Assembly (NCBI GenBank): GCA_002104905.1
Contig: MCFE01000104.1
Coordinates: 107,031 to 171,030, forward strand
Source: Basidiobolus meristosporus CBS 931.73
Taxonomy: Eukaryota > Basidiobolomycota > Basidiobolomycetes > Basidiobolales > Basidiobolaceae
Reading direction: 5' to 3'
DNA: 64,000 bases
Shown here: piece after piece, positions 10,589 to 22,800 of the stretch
Layout: the number at the start of each line of letters is the position of its first letter
Position numbering within the stretch: the first letter of the stretch is position 1
Notes under the pieces: generated by a model
Databases searched by the model: none
What the model was told of the DNA's origin: nothing
What the model saw: only the letters and a program-made list of their open reading frames with translations
Made by a program: the position numbers and the translations under genes

Positions 10589-12262
10589 TCAATGAGTTTG
10601 TGAGGATTTTATAACGTGAGTGGATACACATACCTTCAAGCCCTTCAGTTCGTTTGTAATGCTTTCCGCCTTGATTCGTAATTCAGATGCTACATGACAC
10701 ATGGCCAAGCATGATTAGGACCAAGCAAATAACCTAAAAATGGACCTTATTTACCAGTACTCAGCAACAATAGATCCGTATCCTCTACAGGCCCGTATTG
10801 TAAAATCATCTTCTCAAAGCTCTCCAGCTTTCTTCGCAAGATGATGGTTTCATTCATGATACCTTCAACATCCACACTGCGGCGTTTGTCAAAGGCTTGT
10901 TTGCTAAAGAGATCCGAGTTTTAATGATCATTCGGCTGAAGCTGTTGAGAATTAATGCGCAGTACTGACTTGGCCATGGTTGTTGTCAACCTGTATTGTA
11001 ATCCATCGATTTTCTTGCCGTTTTGATTCTCGCATTCTCTCAACATTTCCTAAAATCCAATTTCGATTTAGCAAAGCTCGTATGATTCAAGCAGGCATTA
11101 GAATCCGTTACTCTTAGTTGCTTGATCTCCACTGCCTGCTTGGCAGTCAGTTCATCACATTCTCTTAGCTTGGCTGCTAACTTTTTAGTCTCTTGACTGG
11201 ACGTTGTTTTCTTATCAAGATTCCTCAGTTGTTCCACCTCGTGGCTAAGCTCGTAATATTGCTCCATCAGTTGTTGCTCTTTCAGCATATACTGCTTTTT
11301 AATCATAACGATGTCTATCAACTCCAATGTAAATAAATGTAGTGTGATGCAGTCATGGCGAATTTACCTTTGGTGTTTTCACGCGTCAGAGCCTTCAAGC
11401 GCTTGTTTTTGTCCAGAAGAACTTCCACTGTCGAGGTGAATCTCTCTCGTATTGTCTTTTCCTCCTGAGCATGTTGATCATTGAGTAGAGCTAACTGCCG
11501 ATTTAGCTGGGTATTGTATTGTTTCTGTAGGGTGATTGAGTCACCATCACATCTATTAACATCTTTCGATAACGAACGTACCTGTTCTTCTAATCGTTGT
11601 TCTAGGTTGAATGTTTTCTCCCGGAGATACATGATCTCATCGTCCTTCGATATACTTATCAAATCCTAAGGGTGCCTCCACTTTGTTAGATGGCTAAAAG
11701 GAAGATTACTCATAGAGTTACATACCTCACTGTGAACGGCCTCGGTATCTTCTTCGTATACGTTTTCTATCTTTTTCCCGTTTACCAGCTCCTGCTGGAA
11801 CAGAGCTAGCAGATGCTGTATCTTTCTATTCTGTCTCATATTTTCAACTAGAGAATAAGAAGATCTTTTGAGTAGCTGTATGACAATGATTGTTAAGGGG
11901 AAAGTAAATACGCTTGAGTTGCTGATTCTCAGCTTTTATTTCTGAACTTTGCACTCTCTCCTGGTTTATTTCAGCTAGGGTTCTATCGTATTTTTCTTGG
12001 AGCAGAGATATCTCTTTCAAGCCGGAAGTCACTTTGCGATTCAATATTAACGTGTCGTTTTCCAGTGGCTTACAAACTTTATCCATTCTATTTACAAGCT
12101 CATTGATTTCCTCGTTGTAAAAACCTTGTATTAAAGTGGTCAGCTCTCGATTTTGAGTCTTGGAAATTCACAGAGCAACCTACCAACGCGTTTTCTATAA
12201 TATTCCAGTAATTCTTTTGATGGGGGTAACTGATCGATTTCATTTTGTACTTCATGGTCCAT
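10589..12262 (-). CDS. CCDC77-like coiled-coil protein
   Basis: About eight exons on the minus strand from the ATG at 12262-12260 to a TGA at 10591-10589. The N-terminus DQLPPSKELLEYYRKRV and the downstream RKIQHLLALFQQEL match the hallmark motifs of CCDC77. The C-terminal part (DKRRSVDVEGIMNE, LRRKLESFEKMI, then SITNELKGLK) matches the conserved tail of that family. Between them lies continuous coiled coil (residues ~60-400). In animals CCDC77 is a centrosomal/ciliary protein; in a fungus it points to a lineage that keeps centriole-related parts. Exon joins were read by eye from GT-AG sites; the last exon may be spliced further at a GTATGT near 10630, so the 3' end is uncertain. No enzymatic domain. 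Confidence 0.72.
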
Positions 12263-12706
12263 ATTATTCAAAACTTGGAAATCAAGAAGGAATTACTCTC
12301 ATTCAAGGAATTGCTCTCTATTTGTGATGGTGTCTCTACTCGCGACGATTATTTGTTTATATTATAAAATGCCGAAAAATAATCGGCTATGGACCGATTC
12401 ATCCAGTCATCACTCTGCAGTTTATTACCGTGTTTCGAGATTTGATGTTTGCCACTTGAAATCTCTTCACCAAGTTTGTGGCTTAGCAAATATAGGATAA
12501 ACTCACTCCACTTTATTCAGTAATAGAGTAGTAGCAGACTTCGATCATGACAGATAGCTCATCTACATCCACATTGTAGCAAGGACCATTAGGCAACGCA
12601 AAAATTAGCAACTCAAACTATAAAATAGTCAGGGTTATGATTATGACTAGGTATGAATGAAAGCGAGGATGTACTCTAAACAACTTGACAAGGCAATCAG
12701 GCCAAG
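12263..12706. other. Intergenic between GGA and CCDC77-like genes
   Basis: 440 bp between two minus-strand genes. Contains the CCDC77-like promoter and the GGA 3' flank. Nothing else is recognised. Confidence 0.5.
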
Positions 12707-14849
12707 TTAAATAAGACTGTCGTCTGAAAAGAGAATGGAGTTTTAGATATGAAGCAATCGAAGGCTTAAGAGATCACCTACCATTTGAGTAATAACTATT
12801 ACCATTATTGTTTTGCAAGGGAGACCTACTAGGAGTTTGTATTGTCTGGGATGTGGGTGTAGGTGTTTGCGGACTACGGGACTATTGTGAGGTGTGTTGA
12901 GTTCCGGTAGTTAAACAAAATCAACAACTCACGATGAACACATACCTCAAATGAGATTCCGAGCAAGTCATCTAAAGGATTACCTACTCAACAAAACGAG
13001 TAAGTATTATACGGAGGAAAACCCTCAAAGAGAGAAGCACCAACCGCTCGAGGCTTGCTTGCCGGTCTCACTTGCTGGGGGTGTTGTTGCCAATGAAAGC
13101 CTGTCCATATCATCAAAATCAATCAAGGATATCTCATTCTCTTTTTGACCGTTGGGGCTGTTCGCGTTGGAATGGACACCAGGTAAACTACGCAGTAATT
13201 CTGGTTAGTTGCCATTAAAAAGATATTGCTGAGTGTTATTAGCACCTTTCATCGGAGTAAATTCCCTTTTGTATATTATTGTACCGTTCAATGGCTTGGA
13301 TCATTCGGTCGTTCAAAGTGAGAAGTCGGTCTAGGTTACAAGAAATGCTTAGTAGGGTAGTTTGCAGTTGTATGTTTGAGATATGAAAATACCCAAATCC
13401 TCCTCCTCCTCATTCTCGTGAATCAAACGCTGCACCTTTGGAAGGGTTGCTTTACATTTCTCATGAAACTCCTATATGGCTGATGTGAGTGATTGGTCAA
13501 CTCAAGGGAACTCAAGCTCTAGAGTACGTGAACTGTTTCGGAGGCTTTTTCATGTGGGCGCAAGTTGTTGAGCATATCTATATATAGCTGAACATCCTCT
13601 TCGATTTTTTCCAATTCTTTGTTGACTTCTTCTCGATAGTCGGGTTTTGAGCTGGTATCCTAAACACATAACGTGGCATGAATATGACCATCAACTAGAT
13701 TATATGTGAACATAAAGCACATACATATCCAGACATAATCTTCATCAGTTCGTTAGCTTCCTCCAAATCTTCTGGTCTGCCTCTCCGAATTAACTCTTGC
13801 AATTTCTACACAAACAATGTATGTATACTTTAGATATACCGAAAGATGCTGCCTGGTTGCGATTCATTTGTTACCGCGGACTGAGCTAATCTGTCTTCCT
13901 CTTCTAACTCGTCAGCTGATTTGAGAACCTGGATATTTGAATTGCGTTGTAGTGAATATCTGTACAATCGCTGATGTTGATGTCCGCAGCTTACATTAGC
14001 AGGGTTCATGACAGCAGTCACGTCTTTCTTCAGCCTTGGGAATCTGTAGCCTGATAAATGAATTATAGGATGTGTCAGAGGCAGAATCATGAAGCAGTTA
14101 TGATAACTATAAAGTACCCTTGGAGCGTAAAAGGCTAAACATATTCACGATGTTGACAAGGTCTTCTTTGTGTCGAGAATAAACACATATCGTTTTCTTC
14201 CATTCCTTTATCAGCTCGAGGATCTTCATTTGTACTGGGCTTGGGTTGCTCTGAAAACCCAAACGAACCGGAATACCATATTAAATCTCAAATAGGAATG
14301 CGAGCGCTCCGCTCGAAAGTGACGGCACTTACACTTTGTTGCTTAGGGAAATACTTCACCAAATCATTGAGGAATTCTTTGGTAGCGATTTGTAAATGAA
14401 ATGGATGACCACAATTTTTAACGCAATTATCCAAGAGCTAGTCATGATGAATTAGCGAGTAGACAATACGCCCTGCATCCAATATATATTACCTCAAGCC
14501 CCAATAACCCAACGTGACTGTTCCGTGCGTTAATATAGTCAAGAATTGTAAACGCGGCTAATCTAGGGCTTTGTGTGACATTCAGGGAATCAGTAGATCT
14601 ATGGGCTCCAAGGAATTCAAAGAACTTACTAGTTTTTCTGCTTCTCATTAACTAAATCACATATTTCCAGATTCAAAGCCAGATCTGGATCCATCAAACC
14701 AGGCCTACATGCTCGTTCTTGGCAAGAAAATATGAGTAAAGGCTGCCAAGAGAAAGCACAGAGGACCAGTAAAAGCAGTGGTCACTACCTATCATAGACT
14801 TTAAACGCTCTTCAGTTTCATTAAACGACGGTAACGAAAACATATCCAT
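12707..14849 (-). CDS. GGA-type VHS-GAT clathrin adaptor, apparently without GAE domain
   Basis: Many short exons from the ATG at 14849 (MDMFSLPSFNETEERL) to TAA at 12709-12707. The VHS domain is very close to fungal Gga proteins: RACRPGLMDPDLALNLEICD, LLDNCVKNCGHPFHLQIAT and KEFLNDLVKYFPKQQ, then KGYRFPRL. A GAT domain follows (ADELEEEDRLAQSA, LQELIRRGRPEDLEEANELM, then three helices to about residue 330), which binds Arf-GTP and ubiquitin. The hinge carries ISLIDFDDMD and NPLDDLLGISFE, candidate clathrin/adaptor-binding boxes, and a Pro/Thr/Asn-rich stretch. GGA proteins sort cargo at the trans-Golgi. The reading ends shortly after the hinge with no gamma-adaptin ear, so the protein is shorter than yeast Gga1/2. 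Missed 3' exons to about 12510 remain possible. Confidence 0.8.
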
Positions 14850-15229
14850 ATTAACACAAAGGGGGACGTTAAGAGTATTCAAAGAGTTGCTGAATGATAT
14901 ATAGGCTTCTTGCAACTGAAGTAGACACAACTTCGTAACTCAGCGCTTACACTTGATTCCGTGGCGCTACTCGGTATGCTTGATAAGATCTTGGAAATTC
15001 TAACCAAATTCCACCGAATATATTTATTATCCGATATCGGTGAAATTGGATCTGAAATAGGAAGAAATCTATCCAAACAACATCACAAAAATACAAGGCA
15101 ACCGCAGAGGCTCGCTAAGAATTCAAGTAGTTTTATTCACTCAAGAACAGACCGAACAATTCAACTGACAGTATCACTCATGGGTCGTCTAGTGAATACA
15201 TCTCTGCGTATCAGCTCCGAGGTGACAAT
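14850..15229. other. GGA 5' flank and eS30 3' flank
   Basis: 380 bp. Minus-strand sequence around 14960-15076 could be transcribed 5' UTR of the GGA gene, since a GTAAGC...TTCAG pair lies just before the ATG exon. No separate gene. Confidence 0.45.
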
Positions 15230-15528
15230 TTATTTGTCAGAAGTAGGAGCAGGGTTCATTCTGCGCTTACCACCGATGAGGTTGGTAACGTTAACGAAGC
15301 GACGGTTGTATTGGATTCTCTTCTTGGCACGACCAGTCTTCTTCTTTTTCTTTTCTTGTTTCTCTACCTTAGGGCATTGAGACTTGACCTTACCGGCACG
15401 AGCGAGGGAACCGTGTACTTTACCCTACAGTAGATAAGTTAATAATCTATACACTACACGACTGCTGTCTAACAGATGGATGGCTATGTGAATAGGATGC
15501 ACGAGCTACGAATATGATAACGTACCAT
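15230..15528 (-). CDS. RPS30: 40S ribosomal protein eS30
   Basis: Two exons: the first is only the start codon (15528-15526), the second runs 15424-15230, encoding 65 residues: [20 protein letters not shown], the Lys-rich middle, then [17 protein letters not shown] 101-bp intron (GTACGT...CTGTAG) directly follows the ATG. The same split after the initiator codon is known from yeast RPS30 genes. eS30 sits near the decoding centre of the small subunit. Unlike animal FAU there is no ubiquitin-like domain in front. Confidence 0.95.
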
Positions 15529-15767
15529 GTTGAGCTGACAACAATAGATGAATTGGGAAGAGGGTTCAGTAGACCTCCGCAACTAGCCTATATCACTTCT
15601 ACCACCTGGCCCATGATTGGTCGAGCAATTTTAACTAATCTATGTATCCCGAGGCACAAAAATTCTTTTGTCAGTACAGATCCAATGTGCATTTACTGAC
15701 AGAATCTCTATTTTATTATTTTTATCTATGGAAACAAGCAAGCAACAATCTCGGAACATGCAAACTA

Positions 15768-16551
15768 TCATGATTGGAAACCAAGTCCACCACGACCTTT
15801 GAATTGTTGTTTGCGAAGCCTGAGCCCATTTTCATACTGTTTCTCAAGTGCTACATTCATTTTTTTGGCATACTCCGAATCGATAGCCGTTTGACCGGTT
15901 GATTGGGTACTTAACGAGCCAAACAAGCCTTTCTTTTTGCCCCCGTCTTCACCACCTTTCTTGGCGCCCAATAGTCGCAAAAACTTGTCTTTTCGTTCTT
16001 CGTTATCAAAACTAGCTGCTGACCAGTTGTTCCAACCACCACTGCTAGTAGTTTCGCTAGGTTTCTAAAAGAAAGGTCGAATTAGGAATGACACAAGTAC
16101 AATAGCAAATAAAAGGGTTTACCGTTTCTTTTTCCTGGGCTGATTCATTTTCGGAGGAGCTAGAATCTGAGGTGTCGGATTTTGACTTCTTGGAGGACTT
16201 GGATTTACTTTTTTCCTCGTGCTTCCGCTTCTTACTTTTCTTCTCCTTTTTCGAGTCTTTGTCCTTTTCCTCCTTTTTGCTCTTTTTCTCCTTCTCCTTG
16301 CTCTCCTTTTTACTCTTCTTCTTCTCCTCCTTCTCCTTGCTCTCCTTTGTACTCTTCTTCTCCTCCTTCTCCTTGCTCTCCTTTGTACTCTTCTTCTCCT
16401 CCTTCTCCTTGCTCTTCACTTTTTTGTCGTTTTTGTCAGACTTTTTGGATTTCTCCTTCTTTGATTTGTCGCGACTCTCCTTTTTTGAGAGATTCTCCAC
16501 CTCCTTCTCCTCCACGTGCTTTCTCTTCTTTGTGGTACGCTCTTCTCCCAT
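15768..16551 (-). CDS. Lysine-rich nucleolar (KNOP1/SMAP-type) protein
   Basis: Two exons, 16551-16123 and 16064-15768, give 241 residues. The first ~140 residues are nearly all Lys, Glu and Ser, with tandem 12-residue repeats of the type KSTKESKEKEEK (36-bp DNA repeats around 16320-16410), looking like a disordered, highly charged nuclear tail. The C-terminal ~90 residues carry the small-acidic-protein-like domain: GGWNNWSAASFDNEERKDKF, LRLLGAKKGG, ALEKQYENGLRLRKQQF and the end GRGGLGF. In KNOP1-type proteins this domain accompanies nucleolar location. The ATG at 16551 was preferred to an upstream one at 16710 because the extra residues have a quite different, non-charged composition. Confidence 0.8.
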
Positions 16552-17831
16552 TTGTGAAAGTGACAAGATCGATCTCCAAGCAAGCGTGAGGTATAGACGT
16601 GAAATAATATGTGAGGTTTTTTTGATCAGCCAGGAAATCTTTTTGTTTCTCATCAGAAAATTCCAGGATTTTTCATAAATCTGAGCCATGCAAATATCTA
16701 AATCACTCACTCTACTAACTCACCCAAGTATGATGAAGTGTCTGACCTTCCTCTCCTACATTGAGAATATCAGCAGAGTTGAATTGGTTGAATCTGCAAA
16801 TCAATATTGCCTTGGGGTGCGGATAGCGAAGAAGTTGAAAAGCCTAGCGTTCGTATAGATAGCAAGGAAACTGAATGCATACGATCCTCATAGCAGATGT
16901 CTATATTCGGAAAGCAGGGTTGAAATGGTATTCAACATCGACTTTGACACATGTTCCAATCACGGAAGCAAAGGCAAGCGTACAGAGCAAATAGCAGGAA
17001 TATGGCTCGCGTATATTCCCATTGGCCTATTGATGTGGCCAGCGATTTCGTCGATATGTCAACTGACTAATAAGCCTATCGACATTCACCATCACTAAGC
17101 TTCTGTTTATTGACTTGAGCCATGGTGATTGGAATACTAATGGCGCGGGAACCACATTCGCACCCAAGCTGATGGGATAATTAACAGTCCAAATCCACCA
17201 TTTTGGATTTTATCACATATCGTTGACGAAGTCGCACCAAGCTTGCAATTCAGCTGAAAGCGTCGACTGCCTCATTCCGAATAAAATATACTCGATTAAT
17301 GATGTATCACCAAATAAATGATCCTTGCGAAATTAGGTTTACCTTAAATGCCTTATTTTAGGAGCCATTGAATTAATTAATACAGTGGTGATTTCTTAAG
17401 ACGAAATAAGTTTGATGAGTATTACAAAATTATCTCATCGGGCACTCTCTGATTTATGATGCAACTATGGGGTAGCCTGCCATATCGAGATGATGGTCAT
17501 TACCCATTGCTTTTTTACCTTGTCTATATATGGTGATACCCTTTCTCCATCATTGGCTGGCTCAAGTGTAGAAATTTCCCCACGGATCCATCTGATGGAT
17601 CAAATTCATTCCTTTGATCAACTTAAAAGCCCCAGACCCCATTAATCTCCTCAACTATATCTTGCCAACTGGAAGTTCATCACTTAGCTGCTCCATTCTT
17701 GGCGATTTCACCGCTTGCCTTTTTGTCACAAATTGGTCACACCTTGTCAAACCAGCACAAGCCGTTAATTGTCTTCCTCACCTCTTGTGGTTTACAAGTT
17801 CACTCCCTTCCTGCTTTTCTGCTAGCATCTC
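16552..17831. other. Intergenic between divergent genes
   Basis: 1.28 kb between the KNOP1-like gene and the Ndt80 factor. A minus-strand ATG near 17122 (MAQVNKQKLSDG) could splice to a hydrophobic segment (TRAIFLLFALYACLCF), a possible tiny membrane protein, but the rest does not assemble into a family I know. Otherwise promoter sequence. Confidence 0.3.
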
Positions 17832-19896
17832 ATGACCGTTATGATGCAAGAAAACAAATGGCCTGTGCAAACACAGCACTTACAACCTATGTCTCTTCCT
17901 CATCAGTCCATTCAACATAACTTAACACCAATGCATTCGCAAAACGAAAGCTTTGTTGATAGTTACCAGTATTCCGAACAAGCTCACTTGCCCTCCAACA
18001 ATATGTATGTTACTAGTTGATACGATGTGTAATAATGTCAGAGCCTGAACGTTTCTGCTTTTCTTAGGCCTTCCCAGCAGCCTGACCAATCTGCACCCCC
18101 AATGTTCTTGGCTCCTTTGCCTCAGAAACCAGATATCGATCCCGTGAGGTCAGCATATCAAAGGTTGGTGTGATTGTTGGTAGACGCGCAGCTGTACACG
18201 TTGCTAACGAAGACATGTCTATTATCTAGTGCTAGCTACATGTCAAACATGCCCATGCATTCGTCAATTCCTCGACCCATGGATATGGCTAAACCACGTT
18301 TGACGGTTCCTCCACACTTTGACAGGAAATATTCATTGGATAGCTCGTTGGCAAACATGTCTTATGGCGCACCTTCATTCCACCCTACTCTACGCAAACG
18401 TAGATCCGATTCCCTTGGTTTCCCTAACGAGGCTGGCCCTTACTTCACACAAACCAAGCAGCATTACAACTTATACAGTATGGATAAAACCAATAGGTAA
18501 GTGGAGCCGCAGCGCATCAATTCAAGCCTCATCGTCGTAGCATTCTAATTAATCAATCAAATCTTGATATTATAATAGTTACTCTATTCGTGTCGACTCC
18601 AAATTTGATCGTGGCTTCTTTTTGGCTGATAACGATTGGACTTGTTACCGCCGTAATTATTTCCAAGTTAGCACCGCTTTCTCGCTTATTGGATCCAACC
18701 ATCCACCATCAGACCCGGAGTGTCCATGCATCGTTGATGTGGATGGCGTCCAGCATACTGTGGTTCAATTTTCCTTGGGCGTGACCGCTCGAGTGTCCAA
18801 CAGTGACAAGAAAATCGATCTGATACAACACACTCCAAAGAGAGACAAAGGCCCACAAACCACACCAGCCGCTAGACCAATTCGTGCTGGCGGAAACGTG
18901 AACCTGAGCTCTGTTGGATCGAATCAAACGATAGTCACTTTTGAGCGTATCCAATTCAAGACTGCCACAGCAAACAATGGCAAAAGACGTGCCGCTCAGC
19001 AGTACTACGTTCTCGTAGTTGAGCTGTTGGCGGAATGCGACAATGGCGAGCAATACAAGGTGGCCTCTACACAATCAGCACCGCTGGTTGTCCGTGGCCG
19101 TAGTCCCGGCCATTATGCCGATAGTCATGAGCGCTTCAATCCCATGGTGAACGGGCCTTCCTCTGACAGCAGATATTTCTCTCCACATAGAATGTCTGCT
19201 GATATGGGCTCGCCATACACAAACTTTGCTCCCTATGCACCTTTTCCTGCTCAATCGCCATCACAAATGATGATGACCCCACCTACACCAAATACTGGCA
19301 ATACCTTTCAAAACCCATCACCATACATGATGTCGGGCATGTCAGAAAGCAGCAATGCTACACCAGAAATCTTCTCCAATGGAATGAACTCTGCGATGAA
19401 TTCTGGCCTGAATTCACCGAATCCAAACGAGGTAGGATCTCAGGGTCAACTACCCCAGGGTGCCTTACCAAGAATGAATCAACTCCCTGTGGGACTCAAC
19501 ATTCACAATGTGCAACCTGAAGGAGACGATGTATGGTCGCGTTCGCGTAATAACTCTGCCGCAAGTGTTGGGGCATATCAACCTGGAAACGGGTATAGCG
19601 CCGAGGACAACAATGGATACCATCATCCGGTATCGATGTCCAATTCTGCCTTCAGCAATTATGATAACGAAAGCAAATCGCAGATCAGCAACATGAACCC
19701 TGATCGCTTCAATGGATCAGACAGCTTGAATAATCAAGGAATGGGTGGCCCCTACAACACACAAGACTATTCAAACAATCTTCAATGGCAAGGACACCAC
19801 TCAAACGGGTACAGCCATGAGACCGAGCGCCAAATGACCTCTCATCCCATGCAACATCATCAATACTCTTACAACGCACCACACCAGGCCAAGTAA
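17832..19896 (+). CDS. Ndt80/PhoG-type transcription factor
   Basis: Four exons (17832-18004, 18068-18163, 18230-18496, 18579-19896) give 617 residues. The DNA-binding domain of the Ndt80/PhoG p53-like fold spans about residues 120-370: YSIRVDSKFDRGFFLADNDW, TCYRRNYFQVSTAFSLIG, FERIQFKTATANNGKRRAAQ and YYVLVVELLAE. N- and C-terminal parts are Gln/Asn/Ser/Pro/Met-rich and low-complexity, as in activation domains. In yeast and filamentous fungi this family controls meiosis, nutrient stress and acid phosphatase genes; the target here is unknown. ATG 17832 gives MTVMMQENK; a second ATG lies 9 bp away at 17841 region and could equally serve. The long C/T-rich upstream stretch (17500-17830) is probably a long 5' leader. 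Confidence 0.9.
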
Positions 19897-22800
19897 ATGT
19901 AATCGATAATCTTGGTAGACACTTGCCCGTCTATTATTCTTTTTGGAATACTTTGTACATGATCAACTGCATTACTTTTATTACTTTACAGAGCACTTGT
20001 TATTTTTCCACCGCACCATTTCTCTCTCTCCCTCTCTTGGTAGATCAACATTGCTTGCACTAAATGATCTACGACTTGCCATCTTTTCAGAGACATTATG
20101 TACACTCTTCACTTGGGTCCACATCCAGTCGTCAACATGGAATTCCTATACTTTTAATGTAATGAAATTGACCACTTGATTTGGCCCAGAAGAAATCCGG
20201 CACATCACTCATTAAAAATAAAACACGATTTTGTATAAAATATTCATGGGACTCTCGGCATCCAGATGATTTCCTCAATGGCAACTAGGGAGCTTTAATT
20301 GGTGGCAGGTACGGGATAACCTTGTGTTCGCCGACCCAACTTTGGCGTACTCTGGGGTAACCAACCTCCAGTAACCTAAGAGTACGCAGGTGTTCGGGTA
20401 TTCGAAGTATTATTACTGATTTGCGCTATAATACAGGTACTTATTAAAATACACTGATCGAGCTAGTATCTTGGGTCGCTCAGTATAGAGTCTATCTCAT
20501 CAGATTCTATCGAGGAGCTCAATTGCTCTAGACGACACCAAATCACTCGTCATTTAGGTTGGTTTCATATTTGACTAAATGCTCTATATTCATTCGACAC
20601 GTTTCTGGATAACAAATAAGATTCGAAGTTACGATGTTGAGAATATATTTCCTGAGATCTAGGCCAATCAAGCAGATTCAAATGCGAGTCCATGACCCTC
20701 GTTGAAATTCATTGGTCGAGCGTGATTGGAGCAGCAGAGGAATATATATGATTTGAAGTCTCATCATTTCCGGAAAAACTCCTGGACATTATTCAATCCA
20801 ACTCGGGCGCGTGTCGATTGGCTCCTGAAGCTTCCAAAACGAGATTTCGCTGGTAAAGAACATGGGAAGATTTCTTTGCCCAATTTTGGCAATATGGGCC
20901 TCGCATTGGATAAATTGTACATTAATATATCGACCGCTACCGATGGCTTGCCATTTATGGTCCCCTCAATTGGTGAATTCTTACCTACACACATTACTTT
21001 GTATTGGAGGCTTCGGTCAATTAATCCAGAATCCATTGGAATAAGATACGCTTCCGACCATAACCCAGATGAGACATTCATTAGCAGTGTTTACAATTCT
21101 GTCACGACCCATTGGCAAGCTCAGCTGGAGGAGCAAGCATATATACCTTTATTGGCTGCTTGTTCTCAAACACCCACCATGGTTGTAGATCTACGTGGAC
21201 AATGACCACATGTATGCGAACTGACAATTTCCAGATAACCTCTTCGTATCATGCTGACCCTTTTCATCCTTATTGCGAGACATGGTGTTACCTCAACTAG
21301 GCAAAGCATCATTCATGGGATTCGGTATTGACCATTGAGATCTCTATCGATGGGGGTAATTTACCTGATCACATGGATCTGCTTAAAAAGAAAAGCTTAA
21401 TTCAACTTGGTGTGGTGGCAAATATACTGTTGCTAAAATGATTCTAGATTGATATCGGATGCCCAATAAATGGCGAAAGCAATTATCAATAATTAACGGA
21501 ATATTGGGGCTGGTTAGGCAGGTTATTTTTAGTAGAGGTCCAATATGGAGTGGAGGGAGAAGTATATTGGGATAAATCTCATCAACCAAGAGCCCTTGAG
21601 GGCGCAACAGCGATTCACTTGGGCACTGATTGGCTCCGGTGTCCATGTGCCTCAGCGATGAACCCCAATTCCTGACACGCACACCAGAGCTAAATCAGGA
21701 TATAGTGCAATTAATGTCTAAATTCGTTTTAGCATCTACGAATGCTGCCTTCAGTCCGCATCTTGATTATAATACTCTAACTCTCGATCTGCGATTTGGT
21801 ACTAGCAAGGTAGATTCATCTAAATCACGATTACGCCATACCTTGCTGATGTCCTATATCTGCTTGTTCCTTTCCCGAAAGTCCCGATAAGCCCATGCTT
21901 GGCCATCAGCCACGACAAAGCCGCTCAATGGACGCTGAGGGCTTGCGATAGGAAGCCCATGTGATTAGGTGTGCCATTCCCTTGAATCCACACTCTGGGG
22001 ACTTTGTTGCCTAGGCTTGATGTGTGTTGATCAAAATGTGCATTGGCGAAGCATAGGACACGGTAACGCATAATTTTCTAAAACCTGCCAAATGGCTGTG
22101 CAACCAGTTAATTGACCTTGGAGTCAAGGTAAACCTTGGGGTAGACACTGACTACCCATGTGCTTGATCTGATCTCGCGGTGAGATCCTGTTCTCTACAC
22201 CTCATCAACCCCGAATAGCCAAAAGGAACAGTCGCACCAATTACACAAAGCAATCTGGTACCATTGGCTGGGTTTTACTTGGTTCCCAATCGCGCTGCAC
22301 CGACGGGTCTTCGTGTAGTGGAATTGCTTCGAATTTAGGATTTTCTGAGAAACGGTGTACATAGCATATATCCTTTTGATATTAGCGCACAAGATTAACA
22401 GGCCAAGTTTGCTGTAAATTCGTCTTAATGATGCTCCTTTCGAGGTGGGCGCCTTTGGGGATCCGGAAACATCCTGTTGCGCTTAAACCAGACACGATGC
22501 ACTTCGAATTCTGGACCCTTTTGGTGGTTTATTGGATGGGTGGATGATTCGGCAATGTAACACCTCCTTCCTAATGGGCCGATGGAAGTCACGCTTGGTG
22601 GTGTATCTATAAGATCGACATTTCGAATGTGTGATACAGATGTTGATATTTTCAGAGTGGAGGTTACTGAATGATACCCATGAGTAAGCACACATTGATT
22701 GCGTAGTGACCCAATGCGTCAGTGGATATGACTCGACCTACATGGTAAGATTTATCTTGGCAATGGAAACCAGATGGTTGCATGATTGCTCGCTATCACG

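Noticed and set aside
16172-16678. 168-codon plus-strand Phe/Leu/Ser-rich frame
   Set aside because: It is the antisense of the Lys/Glu repeat region of the nucleolar protein gene.
20726-21205. 159-codon frame in the gene desert
   Set aside because: No domain, no homologous continuation by splicing, and no supporting promoter context; kept only as part of the unexplained region.
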